DNA of 64,000 nucleotides from Eublepharis macularius (taxonomy: Eukaryota; Chordata; Lepidosauria; Squamata; Eublepharidae), in assembly GCF_028583425.1 (NCBI RefSeq), contig NC_072795.1:4921001-4985000 (forward strand), read 5' to 3'. The notes under the pieces were generated by a model. It was not told the DNA's origin. It saw only the letters and a program-made list of their open reading frames with translations, and did not search any database. Below, piece by piece: positions 44,559 to 51,531 of this stretch. The position numbers and the translations under genes were made by a program. Numbering within the stretch: position 1 is the first letter of the stretch; each line of letters opens with the position of its first letter.

Positions 44559-47500
44559 TTGAGGTTGTACTTTGAGTCCTTGTGTGCTAATGGCATTGGC
44601 CTTTATGTTGCAGATCGGTACGTTGTGGTTGGAGCCCAGCGGGATTCCTGGGGGCTTGGAGCCGCGAAGGCTGGGGTGGGAACTTCCATTTTACTGGCGC
44701 TTGCCCGTACAGTGTCGGAGCTCGTGAAAAACGGTAAGAGTCTTGCCTCTAGGTTGCTGTGACAGTGTTTTTTATCCCACTCTACCGGCAAGTATTATAT
44801 TTCTGTCCTCTTCCATGTTCCAGAAGGCTATAGGCCTCGCCGAAGCCTCGTGTTTGCCAGCTGGAGTGCCGGCGACTTTGGAGCCGTTGGTGCCACAGAA
44901 TGGCTGGAGGCAAGTAGGGGTTGACAGCTGGGGTGGTCTTCTCTGAGCAGAGCAGTATGCAGATAGTTAACTGCTCTTGTATGTTTTCACCTTGCTCAGG
45001 GCTATGCTGCTACGCTGCACCTGAAAGCTTTTGCATATATCAACCTGGATTCAGCAGTGACAGGTAATGGTTCAGCGTCGTCTTGGATGGGCAGTGCCAG
45101 GTCCAAAGCCGGATCTTACCAAAAGGCAAACTAGAGGATTCAGCCCCTGGCATCTCAGTTAAAAGGGGCGTGGGGGTTCAGAGAGACCCTTCATCTGGCT
45201 GAAAGCCTGGAAAGCTCCTTCCAGTCAGAGTAGAGAGGACTGGAACGGACAGGCGATTGTTCTGGCGTTGTATATAAATGGCTTTGTGGATTGTAATTGC
45301 TGGTCTCGACAAAGCAGGGCCCTAGACATGAGATCCAACAGCCACTTCTTCCTAAAGCAGTCCTGGAGTGCTTGTTGAGCTTGCTTCTCTAAACTCTCCT
45401 TGGTTGTGAAATGGGAAGCTTTTGTGTGTGTCCAGGAGATATGGTTGGTTGTCAAAAGAAGTCCGTGCAGTACAGCCTGCCTGATCAGAGGAGAGCTGGC
45501 TTTATATTCGTGCACGGCTTCAGGCACTTTATATTCATGCAAGGCTTCAGGCACTTGATGAAAAAAATGGAGACAGCCTCTTCCATGATGCAACTCCCTA
45601 GGCCTGTCACTGATTTTTATTCACTTGCATCTTTTATACTCTGCCTTTCTCCCCGGAGGGGATGCACACAGTGCCTTACATAGTTCTCCTTTTCTCCATT
45701 TTATCCTCACAACAACCTAGGTTGAGACTGTTGAGACTGCCCAAGTGAGCTTCCATGACAGAATAGTGATTTGAACCTGGCTCTCCCAGATCCTAGGTCT
45801 AAAATGCTAACCATTACACCACACTGGCTAGAGCCTCTGGAATTGATGTTTCTCAACTGCACCCCACAGGTTCACGTGACTTCAGGTTCTCTGCCAGCCC
45901 CATGTTGAAAAAGCTTCTGAATGACGCAGCCAGTACTGTGAGTAGCAATTTTTTTGGCATGGGTTAGGGGGTTGGGCAGAGCATTCCCACAAGGTGCACT
46001 TTCTTTTTTGGCTTGCGTTAACATGGCACTAGCTATGTGTGACATTGTCACTTCCTTGGGCATTCTGTGGCTTGGAACCAGGTTAACTCTTTGGCACACA
46101 AGAGCAGGGACTCATTTTGCCCATGAGGAGCAGCAGCCAAGCAGCATTTGGGGCTTGAGAGATTTGCAATATAGACCTTTGAATGCTGAAAGTCTTGGAG
46201 CTTTTCAAAACCACCAGGGTGCTTCTTGGCAAAGTAGCCTCTGTTTGGAATTGCTAAAAGGGTCTCCTTGTAGGAAAATATAGCAGAGATTGTGCAAAGA
46301 TTGCACATTGGAAGTAATGTGAATAGATTCACAAACACACACTCCAGTGTAGCTGTAAGAATACTTTACTAAAGGATAAAAAATTAGGGTTACGTTTGGA
46401 GAAAATAGTAAATTGCTAAGCTTACTACATCTTGCTAGATAAGTGACTTAGAGTAGAGACAAGAAGAAGTGAAGTAGTGGAAGTGGTGGAAGAAGAAGTG
46501 AACAAAGAGCAATAAAACTTCAGAGCATAGCATCAATTAATTGCCCCCAATAAACTTAACTGCCCAATAGAAAATCCTAATCCTACTTCATTATGCATAG
46601 TGACTCCCCTTTCTATGGCGGGAATCTTACTCGAAGCTCTAATGGTTACGTTCAAAGTATGTCTACTAATTAAGTAGGTAACACAAACAGTTTAACTCTT
46701 TCATGATTGAAATGAAAACACTTGCTAAATTCCCACACTCCTTAATTGAAGAAAACGTTTGGTGATGTTTCATCCCCTCTTCTAGGTGGAGGGGCCAGTC
46801 CGTCTGGATGGCATGCTGGCCGGTAAAGAGTAAGTATCCTGACTTCTGTGTTTGGAATGAAAGTGGTCTGTGAGATGCTTGTTTTTCCTGCTGTTAGGAT
46901 AGGTTAATACCCAATCACAGTCTTCTGTCAAAGAGTAAAACCTGCTCTTCTTGAGCTGAGGTGTTAGGAGCCAAGCTTTCTCTCTTTTCCCCTTATGGGC
47001 AGTGTAAAGTACAATAGTATTTCATAAGAGCAGAGCTCGTTGGTCCACGTAGCCCAGATTTGTCTGCTCTGGCGTTGCTGCTCCACGGTCTTGGTCTTGG
47101 GACTGTCCCAATCCAGCTGCAAGAGTTCCTTACCTCCATCTGCTCAGGAATTGACCTTGGCCCCTTCTACATACAGAAGTAGGAGCTCCGCCTCCAAGAT
47201 GTAGGCATGCCCAGTACAGCAGTAGGGCAGTGCTACAGCTATAACGGGACACTGATTTTTGCTTAGACTGTGAATCAGAATCGTTCTGTTTCTGTCTCTG
47301 CTGAGAAGAAGCAAGGGGGCTAGAATTTAGGCGTGGGAAGTACTAGGCAGCCATTCTGGCTTCTGAGCCTCTCGGCATCACTTGCAGGTTAGCATACCCA
47401 TCTGGGCTACTTGTTCTCTTTTTAAATGAAAACCGGCGTGCTTAAACAGAGAATGTTGCTCACGCTGGGTTGGCCTGGTTGGGGGGGGGCGGGTGTCTTT

Positions 47501-50500
47501 GCTTCTGCGGATTTCACAGCATATATGCAACCCTGTCGATTTCATGAGCTCGGAAGAAAACTGGTATTTTGAGCATCTGAATCTTTAAAATGCAAAGTCC
47601 AGTAGTTGAAATGGCATGTGTTTCTTGCAGGGAACCCTTTCGTATGGACAACGCGGGCTTTGCCTTCCTGTCATATTCTGGAATCCCGGCCATTTCCTTC
47701 AGATTCACTGATGTAAGCTCTTTAATAATAATAATAATAACAATAACAATAACAACATTCAATTTATATACCGCCATTCAGGACAACTTAATGCCCACTC
47801 AGAGCGGTTTACAAAGTGTGTTGTTATTATCCTCATGACAATCACCCTCTGAGGTGGGTAGGGCTGAGAGCGCTCCAGAGAGCTGTGACCAGCCCAAGGT
47901 CACCCAGCTGGCTTCCAAGTGGAGGAGTGGGGAATCAAACCCAGCTCTTCAGATTAGAGTCCTGCGTTCTTAAGCACTACACCAAACTACTGCATTTCTG
48001 CTCACATACCACTTTGAGCATGGATTAAAGCTTGACTCCTTGTGCTCATCAATGAAAACTTAAAAGCTAGGGCAGATTGAGGCTTGTTTCTTTGGCTGGG
48101 GTGTTAATTGATGACTGATAACCATTCCCTGATGGTTGGTAAGCAAAGGGTCCAAGACCTTCTTCGAGCTACAGGATTTACGTGCGGCAGCAAGTAGGCT
48201 TTCAACTATGCGAGGTTCCAGCTTGAGACTCCCTTACCTCCATTTGAAAGGTTTCTGGCTGAAAAGTTGGACATCTACTCTCAAGCCAACTAGCTGGACC
48301 CAGTTTATCGTTATGTGCAATGGTGGCTGAGATTTTATAAAGCACCATGGGTACTTCCTGGGGAGAAAGCCAAAGTCCAGTCTAGGCTCCTGTTAGGCCA
48401 GCCAAGCTGGTTCATAAAGCATTCGTCTCTTCTTGTAAAGGGAACAAAGTACTCGTACAGGATTATGTGTTATGCAGACCCCGGACTAGTTGGGGAAATT
48501 CTGTTCCAATCAGCACTGGGTAGCATGCTGTATGGTAGCTCACCATTGTAAGATCTTTGGGAGGGAAGCACGGCAGCACAAGAATGCTAGCTAGATGGAA
48601 ATGTGGAGTCAGTGCCGGTATTGTAGTTTAGAGCTACTTTGTCTCAGCAGAAAATGAAAGAAGGGCTCAGGAAACTGGTTGCCCCAGAGGGGCTGGCTGC
48701 CTTGTGAGTCTGCCGCCGCAGAGCAAATGCCCACGCAGCGCTTTCTTCAGCTTCTAAAGCTGTACTTTTTTCCCTAGGTGGATGGCAAAGAGTATCCTCA
48801 CCTGAGCACGACCGAGGACAATCTGGACAAGCTGCTTAGCTTCTTCAGCTTGAGCAGCGAGAAGCTGGACAGGACGATCCGTGCCGCTGCCGAAATCGCT
48901 GGCCGCATGGCACTCAGGATGACCCACGACCACGAACTGTACCTGGACTTCAGCAGCTACGATGACAAACTCCGTGATTTCGTGTTCAAGTTAGCGGCTT
49001 CCCACAGAGGTTTGCAGGTAAGCGACAAATGGCTGAGTTTGAACAACATCTTGCTTTCAGGGTGCTCCTGGGGGGGAGGAGAGAGCAGGCGCAGCTGCTT
49101 CAGCTGCGCAGAGAGAACTGAGACCGAGACGGGGGGGGGGGGGGGCGGGGAGGAAAACCTGATCCTGAATATAGTCTGTATTGTATAAGATCTACCAATC
49201 TGATAGCATATTAGAAAGTTAACTTTTAAGAAAAATTGCAGCATGAAGGGAATACAAGACATGTAGTGTAGCGTTTGTTGTTGGAAGTTGCTCTTCCCTT
49301 TTTCCCAGTCCCCCCTTCCCTTTTTTTTCCTCCCCCTTTGTACTTTTGTAGTCTTTTGTAGTTTTTTATGTTAGATATTAAAAATCAAAAAAATTACAAG
49401 ATTGTTTTCAGGGTGCTGCTGGACTTGTTTCGCTGTAATGCTTTAACATCTAGTCCTTTGCAGTGCAGAAGGAACTCGGCTGCGGTCGGTCTCACCCGAG
49501 TGTTGGTCAAGAGCTAACTTTGTATTGAGCAGTGGTTCTGTGTCTTGGCTTTTCCCGCGGTGGCTGAAAGAGCTGCTTACGGTGCAGGAACCTTGGGCAG
49601 GTGGTTCTGCTTGGATAGCCCAAGCATCCATAGCGCGCTGTCTGGCTTCCCTCTTTGCCGGGAACAAGTTCTGCCAGCCACGTTATACTCCTTCCCCCAT
49701 AGCCTTCTTCAGGGTACCCTGGGGTTTACTTCTGATAACCGCCCTATCGTGGCGAGGGCAGGATATAAGTATAGATAAATAAATAAACTTGGCTCCAAGA
49801 TAAAACTGGTCATAGTAGTAGGATCACAGCTTTGTTGGACCAAGATATAGCATGTTGGCAAGAAGTAGGGTATCACTCAGGTTGTAGGGTTGCCACTCTC
49901 CAGGTGATGGCTGGCAATCTCCTGGAATTACAAGTGATCTCCAGCCCATGGAGATTAGTTCCTCTGGAGAAAATGTCTGCTTTGGAGGGTGGACTTTAGC
50001 CTAATGAGGTCCCTCTCCAAGCTTCACCCCCCAAATCTCCAGGAATTTCTCTTTATGGAGCTGGCAACCCCTAATTTGAAAATTCCTGCAAAGACAAAAC
50101 AAGCCCCCTGGGGCGGGCTGTAGCCCAGTCCTTTCTACGCTATATTTTTCTGTTTGCTGGGAAACTGTAAAAGGGAAATACAGTAGAAGTATCTCCCATG
50201 GAACAAGTCCACTCATGTCTAGAATGCCGAGTTGGCAATTGGGAATCGCCAAGTTCTTTCTTGAAACTGAGGCAGTGGCAGCCCACCATAAGAAACTTTG
50301 CTGGGACTGGTCAGTGGTCCCCCTGGGCCAGTATCCTGTTTGCCACAGTGGCCAGCCAGATGCTCTGGAAGCTCCCCTCCCCTCTGAAAACAGATGTTGC
50401 TGGCAGGTTGGTCAGAGCCCTGCTCCTTCTAGAGTATTCCCACTGCCTTGTGTTGTTACAGATCAGGACGGGTAGCCGTCTTAGTCTGCCTGTAGCAGTA

Positions 50501-51531
50501 GAAAAGAGCAAGAGTCCAGTAGCAATTATAAGACTAACAGAATTTGTGGTAGGGGATGAGCTTTCGTGAGTCACAGCTCACTTCTTCACTTGTGTTGTCG
50601 GAGGCACTGTCTGCTGTTGGGCACGTTTTGTTGCTGAACTTGGAGGCGAAACTGCTGGGCTTCTCCAATGTTCCTGTCTGAGGGACTGAGGCTTAAAAAT
50701 CAGCGGAAGCTCTCCTGATCGGTATTACTTGCCGCAACGTCTGAAGTGCCACTTCCTCTCTTGTACAGAACTTAGGGCTGGGCCTTCAGTGGCTCTACGT
50801 GGCTCGTGGGGACTTCAGCCGCGCTACAAATGACCTGAGGAACGCCATCCGAAACACCGACCTGACTAACAAGGATGCTTGCCGCGCTTTGAATGACCGG
50901 ATCATGAAAGTGAGTCTTCATCAAAAGAGGTGGAATCCAAAATGGGTGTTTTCTTGGCCGTTCGCTTCCCCTGCTGTTCCCCCTCCCGCCAGGGCAGCGG
51001 CAGGAAAGCCTGACCATCCTGGACAGAGCCTCATGGCTCTCCAGTGGGAACCTCGAGCCAAATTCCCAAGTCCTGTTACAACCATAGCATAAACCAGGGC
51101 CAGCCAAGTTCTTTGTGCTCACAGAGCCACTCGAATCAAGTCTGGTCTTTCCAGTCAAATGCCTGGAGACCGAAACACGTGGTGTGCAAGTTAACATTTT
51201 GATGAGTGGCATTGCCTTCTACTGGGGCTTCCCAGTGGCTGTTGCCTAGCCCCAGTGCAGTTGTGACTGTTGTTGCTTTGCTCCGCAGGTGGAATACCAC
51301 TTCCTCTCCCCGTACGTGTCTCCAAAGGACCACCCGCTCCGGCACATCTTCTTTGGCTCCGGTTCCCACACTCTCCAGGCTTTGCTGGACCATCTGACTC
51401 TTCTCCGGACCAACCAGAACGCCGTCAATGAAGCCCTGCTGAGGAACCAGCTCGCCCTGGCGACGTGGACGATTCAGGGGGCTGCTAATGCACTCTCGGG
51501 TGACATCTGGGACATAGACAATGAGTTTTGA
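25983..51531 (+). CDS. TFRC: Transferrin receptor protein 1 (18 coding exons)
   Basis: TFR1 is the type II homodimer that binds diferric transferrin at the cell surface, carries it into endosomes by clathrin-mediated endocytosis and recycles; HFE competes for the same site. The joined exons give 778 residues (human 760). Cytosolic tail 1-68 has the YTRF internalisation motif at 19-22. Transmembrane segment about 69-91 begins with Cys70, 71 and 73, candidate palmitoylation sites. The stalk has Cys101, 108 and 113. Protease-like, apical and helical domains follow. RGD is at 664-666 in the transferrin-binding helical domain, and the C-terminus reads DIWDIDNEF. Sequons: N234-G-T, N261-V-S, N329-H-T. 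The position matching the last human sequon is N745-E-A, lost. Start chosen because exon 2 has the first in-frame ATG and aligns with the known N-terminus. All junction phases agree. Confidence 0.97.
26319..26334 (+). repeat. L1 target-site duplication, left copy
   Basis: CAGAAAGCAGTGTTTG, identical to 32450-32465, directly before the poly(T). Confidence 0.95.
26999..30760 (-). CDS. L1 ORF2 protein (endonuclease-reverse transcriptase)
   Basis: A 1253-residue open frame, normal length for L1 ORF2p. It nicks target DNA and reverse-transcribes the L1 RNA at the nick. The N-terminal APE-like endonuclease has QE at 39-40, GDFNG at 139-143 and SDHN at 227-230. The reverse transcriptase has FVDAEKAFD (593-601), [11 protein letters not shown] (653-663) and the catalytic FADD at 695-698. 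The C-terminal Cys motif is C1112-x2-C1115-x8-H1124-x4-C1129. The start ATG overlaps the ORF1 stop (ATGA at 30760-30757), which suggests termination-reinitiation or an unconventional start. No stop, frameshift or missing catalytic residue is seen. Confidence 0.95.
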   Translation of the reverse strand: MNMECKVLSWNVNGLNSPNKRKNIFHWLLKQKCDIVCLQETHIRKQDVKYLKSGKLGKEFVAASNKKKRGVVLYIKEELQPKFVMRDVEARFVAVECNWNLKRVLVVGLYAPNGAKESFFEDLRKHLDDLVYDQIILAGDFNGVTDLELDKKTTKAQKKRGLLPKLFFELIQQETLEDVWRREYPKTRQFTFYSARHFTLSRIDMIWASKDLALWTKEVEIMPMVGSDHNPIMWKFGKRRKRKAWRINEDLLQESENMETLRRETKFFIQYNVNKEVPTSKVWDAYKAVVRGILMDLNGRARKKKEEKRQEIEEKIKAKEVQLKKRPGKKKIHQEIKILQEQLTAMSNKELEWNLKRLNQKAFEGANKPGKYLAWQLKKKREKKIINKICEENKTYLEQTTISRAFYKFYAKLYNKKEVNKESIASYLEKTKLPEISEAWRNKLNSEVTDEEISMAIQSANLGKAPGPDGLTAKFYKTMANELAPFLKEVMNGVFRDQRIPDTWSEANISLIPKEGQDLTSVKNYRPISLLNNDYKIFAKILAERLKGWLSEVIEEEQAGFLPDRQIRDNLRTVINAIEYYDKRCDKEVGFFFVDAEKAFDNLNWDFMFATMEKLQLGERFIRAIKEIYRDQTAAIVVNDELTKKLTISKGTRQGCPLSPLLFILVLEILMIQIRQDEEIRGIKIKDYSYKVRAFADDIMLIVEDPLENMPKVIDKIKEFGDLAGFFINKKKSKILCKNMTKQKQQLLMETTDCEVTSKVKYLGVELTAKNIDLFKNNYEKLWTQIERDLIKWNRLNLSWLGRIAAVKMNVLPRVMFLLQTIPIIRDSKQFEKWQRKISDFVWAGKKPRVKVKVLQDAKERGGMQLPNLRLYHDAICLVWLKEWMTLKNKKLLALEGYKKIFGWHAYLWHDKVKVNSMFLHHFVRRSLYTIWKKYRTYVQEGTPLWVVPYEVIDPRAVDNEQQCLTYKEITKIEVSKLRIKTQEELSPNYDWFQYRQIRDLYNSDFAKGGIRIENSELEQTLLKEDKKRISKVYQVLLKWYTEDEIVKTQMVKWAINFNKEITMEAWEYLWKTTMKTTTCINIKENIFKMIYRWYMTPKKIALGNLNTSNKCWKCKKHEGSLYHMWWSCEVARQFWGEIIREMSEILQFQINKNPELLLLNLGMEGIPAHHRTLIFYMTAAARLLYAQKWKVQEVPTIEDWIYKLLYMAEMDKMTRKLRDLDSGQFNTDWEKLKQYLEKKWEVGGKLWQFENY
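30757..31539 (-). CDS. L1 ORF1 protein (RNA-binding chaperone)
   Basis: A 260-residue open frame upstream of ORF2. ORF1p trimerises, coats L1 RNA and acts as a nucleic-acid chaperone. Residues about 1-100 are heptad-rich ([17 protein letters not shown] and following), a coiled coil. A central RRM-like part starts near [12 protein letters not shown], and a C-terminal domain contains [18 protein letters not shown] and [17 protein letters not shown], typical of L1 ORF1. The ATG follows a Lys/Arg-free leader in the 5' UTR. It is shorter than mammalian ORF1p, as in other reptile L1s. Confidence 0.9.
   Translation of the reverse strand: MSKKEWQSAIENLDKKLIDMMKELKDTKLELIKEVKEVTQTVKSELSEVKKGVETISSELQGTKQRVKTVEDAMENLIETQQTEMRLVKGRMSVAETKHMEKQLRFRGLPEVEGKSAQEQMTEVLAEYLGKEEEEIVAILDVAYRVNSRIATQRKLPRDVIVQFTTRNMKERIVTKQFQDPLEIDGKTIIIMKELPRSVLLDRKKYRVLIQTLKDMNIRYRWELPEGVSFEFGGAKKRIRSEREMERFIKDNEKDLPTKP
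31540..32449 (-). promoter_or_regulatory. L1 5' UTR and internal promoter region
   Basis: About 910 bp between the TSD and ORF1. The outer 300 bp (32150-32449) are GC- and CpG-rich (gcggccgactgctctcaggc on the minus strand), fitting an internal RNA polymerase II promoter. The stretch nearer ORF1 is pyrimidine/purine-biased. Promoter function is inferred from position and the L1 family. Confidence 0.65.
32450..32465 (+). repeat. L1 target-site duplication, right copy
   Basis: Identical 16-mer at the 5' end of the L1. The pre-insertion site would read ccatacagaaagcagtgtttgaatgc. Confidence 0.95.
32597..32720. mobile_element. Penelope pLTR-like hairpin
   Basis: agatccagtagcacctttaa, accaactttattgtagcata, then agctctcttcgtaagatgcatctgacg and the inverse arm to gagctgtggctctcg. 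The plus arm has CUGACGA (32678-32684) and GAAA but has lost stem III. Confidence 0.65.
32721..33402. other. GC-rich intronic stretch, unassigned
   Basis: About 680 bp of GC-rich sequence with long frames on both strands. No exon phase or family signature fits TFRC. Possibly the interior of a DNA element or of older retroelement origin. Confidence 0.35.
33403..33890 (-). mobile_element. Two to three CAGGGTTGCCA-type hAT copies in tandem
   Basis: Partial copy 33403-33517 (agctctaggtggggaaattc, ggacctcagtgcggtataat), a fuller copy about 33520-33705 with the same phrase, and a third at 33708-33890 (agggttgtcaacttcaggtt). All are reverse-oriented. Confidence 0.65.
34085..34275. mobile_element. 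Penelope pLTR-like head-to-head hairpin
   Basis: ccagaggagttagccgtgtt, gtccagtagcacctttaaga, accaactttactgtagcata, centre gtcagatgcatctgac, and the inverse arm ending ggttagtcttaaaggtgct. Confidence 0.7.
34148..34185 (-). ncRNA. Hammerhead-ribozyme-like motif, complete core
   Basis: Minus strand: CUGACGA (34185-34179), stem II GAGAA...UUCUC, GAAA (34161-34158), stem III AGC-UUAU-GCU, then A as cleavage base (34148). All conserved core positions of CUGANGA...GAAA are present. Stem I cannot be judged because the upstream sequence is the palindrome centre. Other copies of this family in the window have one or more core changes. Confidence 0.5.
34932..34962. repeat. 10-bp perfect hairpin
   Basis: AGCCCGTTGC, a T-rich spacer and GCAACGGGCT. 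Probably an element end. No transcript terminator is implied in a vertebrate. Confidence 0.5.
34965..35058 (+). mobile_element. Penelope pLTR fragment
   Basis: gtgctacagtaaagttggtt, gggtgctactggatcttta and tgctactacagactgacacgg, a single arm. Confidence 0.6.
35125..35330 (+). mobile_element. tRNA SINE (Sauria-like)
   Basis: Degenerate tRNA head (gtgtcgtgtcagagcaggatc, gggttccaatccccactctg), then cctaccctcgcagg-type middle and tggaggagaggagaacagtg. Confidence 0.65.
35776..35989 (+). CDS. TFRC: TFRC exon 3
   Basis: Acceptor ttctag, donor gtaag at 35990. Encodes residues 12-82 plus the first base of codon 83: [15 protein letters not shown] with the endocytic YTRF, the acidic tail EDEEGG, the basic [10 protein letters not shown] stop-transfer flank and the start of the membrane segment ([14 protein letters not shown]). 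Ends in phase 1. Confidence 0.97.
36370..36730 (-). mobile_element. Penelope-like element fragment
   Basis: The plus strand shows gagtccagtagcacctttaa, gtagcataagcttttgagaa and ctttgtcagatgcat, then on the minus strand a decayed coding end (about 36392-36622) with [17 protein letters not shown], preceded by more of the element to about 36730. It lies 144 bp upstream of exon 4. Confidence 0.6.
36874..37099 (+). CDS. TFRC: TFRC exon 4
   Basis: Acceptor tttag, donor gtaag at 37100. Encodes the end of the transmembrane helix (GFLIGYLSF), the stalk with Cys101, 108, 113, an EPEPEP acidic stretch and the start of the protease-like domain ([13 protein letters not shown]). Phase 1 to phase 2. Human has two stalk cysteines forming the inter-chain disulfides; here there are three. 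Confidence 0.96.
37100..37191 (+). other. TFRC: TFRC intron 4, very short (92 bp)
   Basis: Complete GT-AG intron (gtaag ... tttccag) of only 92 bp, with a pyrimidine tract tcctcttgtttcc. By far the shortest intron of this gene copy. Confidence 0.9.
37192..37332 (+). CDS. TFRC: TFRC exon 5
   Basis: Acceptor ttccag, donor gtagg at 37333. Codons 158-204 and part of 205: [19 protein letters not shown], then [20 protein letters not shown], matching the first protease-like segment. Phase 2 to 2. Confidence 0.96.
39226..39325 (+). CDS. TFRC: TFRC exon 6
   Basis: Acceptor ccttag, donor gtaag. Codons 205-238, entry into the apical domain ([14 protein letters not shown]). N234-G-T is a sequon not present at the matching human position. 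Phase 2 to 0. Confidence 0.95.
39665..39787 (+). CDS. TFRC: TFRC exon 7
   Basis: Acceptor gtag, donor gtaag. Codons 239-279: [14 protein letters not shown] and [14 protein letters not shown], apical domain. N261-V-S corresponds to the first human N-glycosylation site. Phase 0 to 0. Confidence 0.97.
41300..41520 (-). mobile_element. 5S rRNA-derived SINE (SINE3-like)
   Basis: About 41410-41515 is 5S-like in reverse (ggtctcccatccaattact, ccgaccctgcttagcttctg, gatctgacgagatcaggc), closer to 5S rRNA than the copy at 15845. The tail shows ccctcaagtcacagctgact and ggtgacccctggtgggg. Confidence 0.8.
41640..41860 (-). mobile_element. tRNA SINE (Sauria-like)
   Basis: Reverse orientation: ccctgtctttctcccagagg, ctgtgaggtaggttaggctg, gattgaacctgggtcgccc (box B) and cactctagccacta at the tRNA head. 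Confidence 0.7.
42305..42403 (+). CDS. TFRC: TFRC exon 8
   Basis: Acceptor tcctag, donor gtgag. Codons 280-312 ([20 protein letters not shown] and EGVAQFGH), apical domain. Phase 0 to 0. Confidence 0.96.
42632..42771 (+). CDS. TFRC: TFRC exon 9
   Basis: Acceptor ggcag, donor gtaaa. Codons 313-358 and part of 359: [20 protein letters not shown] and [16 protein letters not shown]329-H-T is the conserved second glycosylation site. Phase 0 to 2. Confidence 0.97.
43631..43803 (+). CDS. TFRC: TFRC exon 10
   Basis: Acceptor tctcag, donor gtaag. Codons 359-416 and part of 417; two cysteines (ACPTTW, APCKL) match the apical-domain disulfide pair, and [15 protein letters not shown] returns to the protease-like domain. 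Phase 2 to 1. Confidence 0.95.
44480..44553 (+). repeat. (TG)37 microsatellite near exon 11 acceptor
   Basis: Seventy-four bases of uninterrupted TG, ending 60 bp upstream of exon 11. Confidence 0.95.
44614..44733 (+). CDS. TFRC: TFRC exon 11
   Basis: Acceptor ttgcag, donor gtaag. Codons 417-456 and part of 457: [20 protein letters not shown], the most conserved block of the M28-like fold, lacking the zinc ligands of true peptidases as in all TFR1. Phase 1 to 1. Confidence 0.98.
44824..44909 (+). CDS. TFRC: TFRC exon 12, followed by a GC donor
   Basis: Acceptor ttccag. Codons 457-485 ([24 protein letters not shown]). The protein alignment requires the exon to end at GAG (44909), and the next bases are gcaagt, so intron 12 (44910-44999, 90 bp) is a GC-AG intron with otherwise optimal donor consensus. 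Phase 1 to 0. Confidence 0.93.
45000..45063 (+). CDS. TFRC: TFRC exon 13
   Basis: Acceptor gctcag, donor gtaat. Codons 486-506 and part of 507 ([20 protein letters not shown]). Phase 0 to 1. Confidence 0.95.
45640..45835 (-). mobile_element. tRNA SINE (Sauria-like), ending 34 bp before exon 14
   Basis: Reverse copy: ctctgcctttctccccgga, ccattttatcctcacaacaa, gatttgaacctggctctccc (box B) and aaccattacaccacactggc (box A end). Confidence 0.75.
45870..45937 (+). CDS. TFRC: TFRC exon 14
   Basis: Acceptor ccacag, donor gtgag. Codons 507-529 ([20 protein letters not shown]). Phase 1 to 0. Confidence 0.94.
46786..46829 (+). CDS. TFRC: TFRC exon 15
   Basis: Acceptor ttctag, donor gtaag. Only 44 bp, codons 530-543 and part of 544 ([14 protein letters not shown]). 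Chosen because it alone restores the phase between exons 14 and 16. Confidence 0.9.
47631..47712 (+). CDS. TFRC: TFRC exon 16
   Basis: Acceptor ttgcag, donor gtaag. Codons 544-571 ([20 protein letters not shown]). Phase 2 to 0. A SINE tail begins about 10 bp after the donor. Confidence 0.96.
47722..47985 (-). mobile_element. tRNA SINE (Sauria-like) beside exon 16 donor
   Basis: The (aat/aac) tail starts at about 47722. Then ttcaatttataccgccatt-type body, gaggtgggtagggctgagag, ggaatcaaacccagctcttc and gcgttcttaagcactacacc at the tRNA end. Confidence 0.8.
48778..49017 (+). CDS. TFRC: TFRC exon 17
   Basis: Acceptor ccctag, donor gtaag. Codons 572-651, 80 residues ([34 protein letters not shown]), protease-like to helical domain. 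The methionine at its start is internal. Phase 0 to 0. Confidence 0.98.
49887..50075 (+). mobile_element. CAGGGTTGCCA-type hAT MITE copy
   Basis: agggttgccactctccaggt, tggcaatctcctggaattac, gaaaatgtctgctttggagg and ccaaatctccaggaatttc to ggagctggcaacccc. Confidence 0.7.
50463..50585 (-). mobile_element. Penelope pLTR fragment
   Basis: cgggtagccgtcttagtctg, gagtccagtagcaattataa and gatgagctttcgtgagtcac, with agctcacttcttca where a hammerhead-like CUGA would begin on the minus strand. Confidence 0.55.
50769..50909 (+). CDS. TFRC: TFRC exon 18 (RGD motif)
   Basis: Acceptor gtacag, donor gtgag. Codons 652-698: [20 protein letters not shown] with RGD at 664-666, the transferrin contact motif, and [10 protein letters not shown]. 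Phase 0 to 0. Confidence 0.98.
51289..51531 (+). CDS. TFRC: TFRC exon 19, stop codon
   Basis: Acceptor ccgcag. Codons 699-778 and TGA (51529-51531): [40 protein letters not shown] and [10 protein letters not shown]745-E-A replaces the last human N-glycosylation sequon. Confidence 0.98.
   Translation: MEYHFLSPYVSPKDHPLRHIFFGSGSHTLQALLDHLTLLRTNQNAVNEALLRNQLALATWTIQGAANALSGDIWDIDNEF

Noticed and set aside
46300..46785. Possible LTR in intron 14
   Set aside because: The region is AT-rich and has tttactaaaggataaa-like text, but I find no terminal TG...CA pair, target duplication or primer site.
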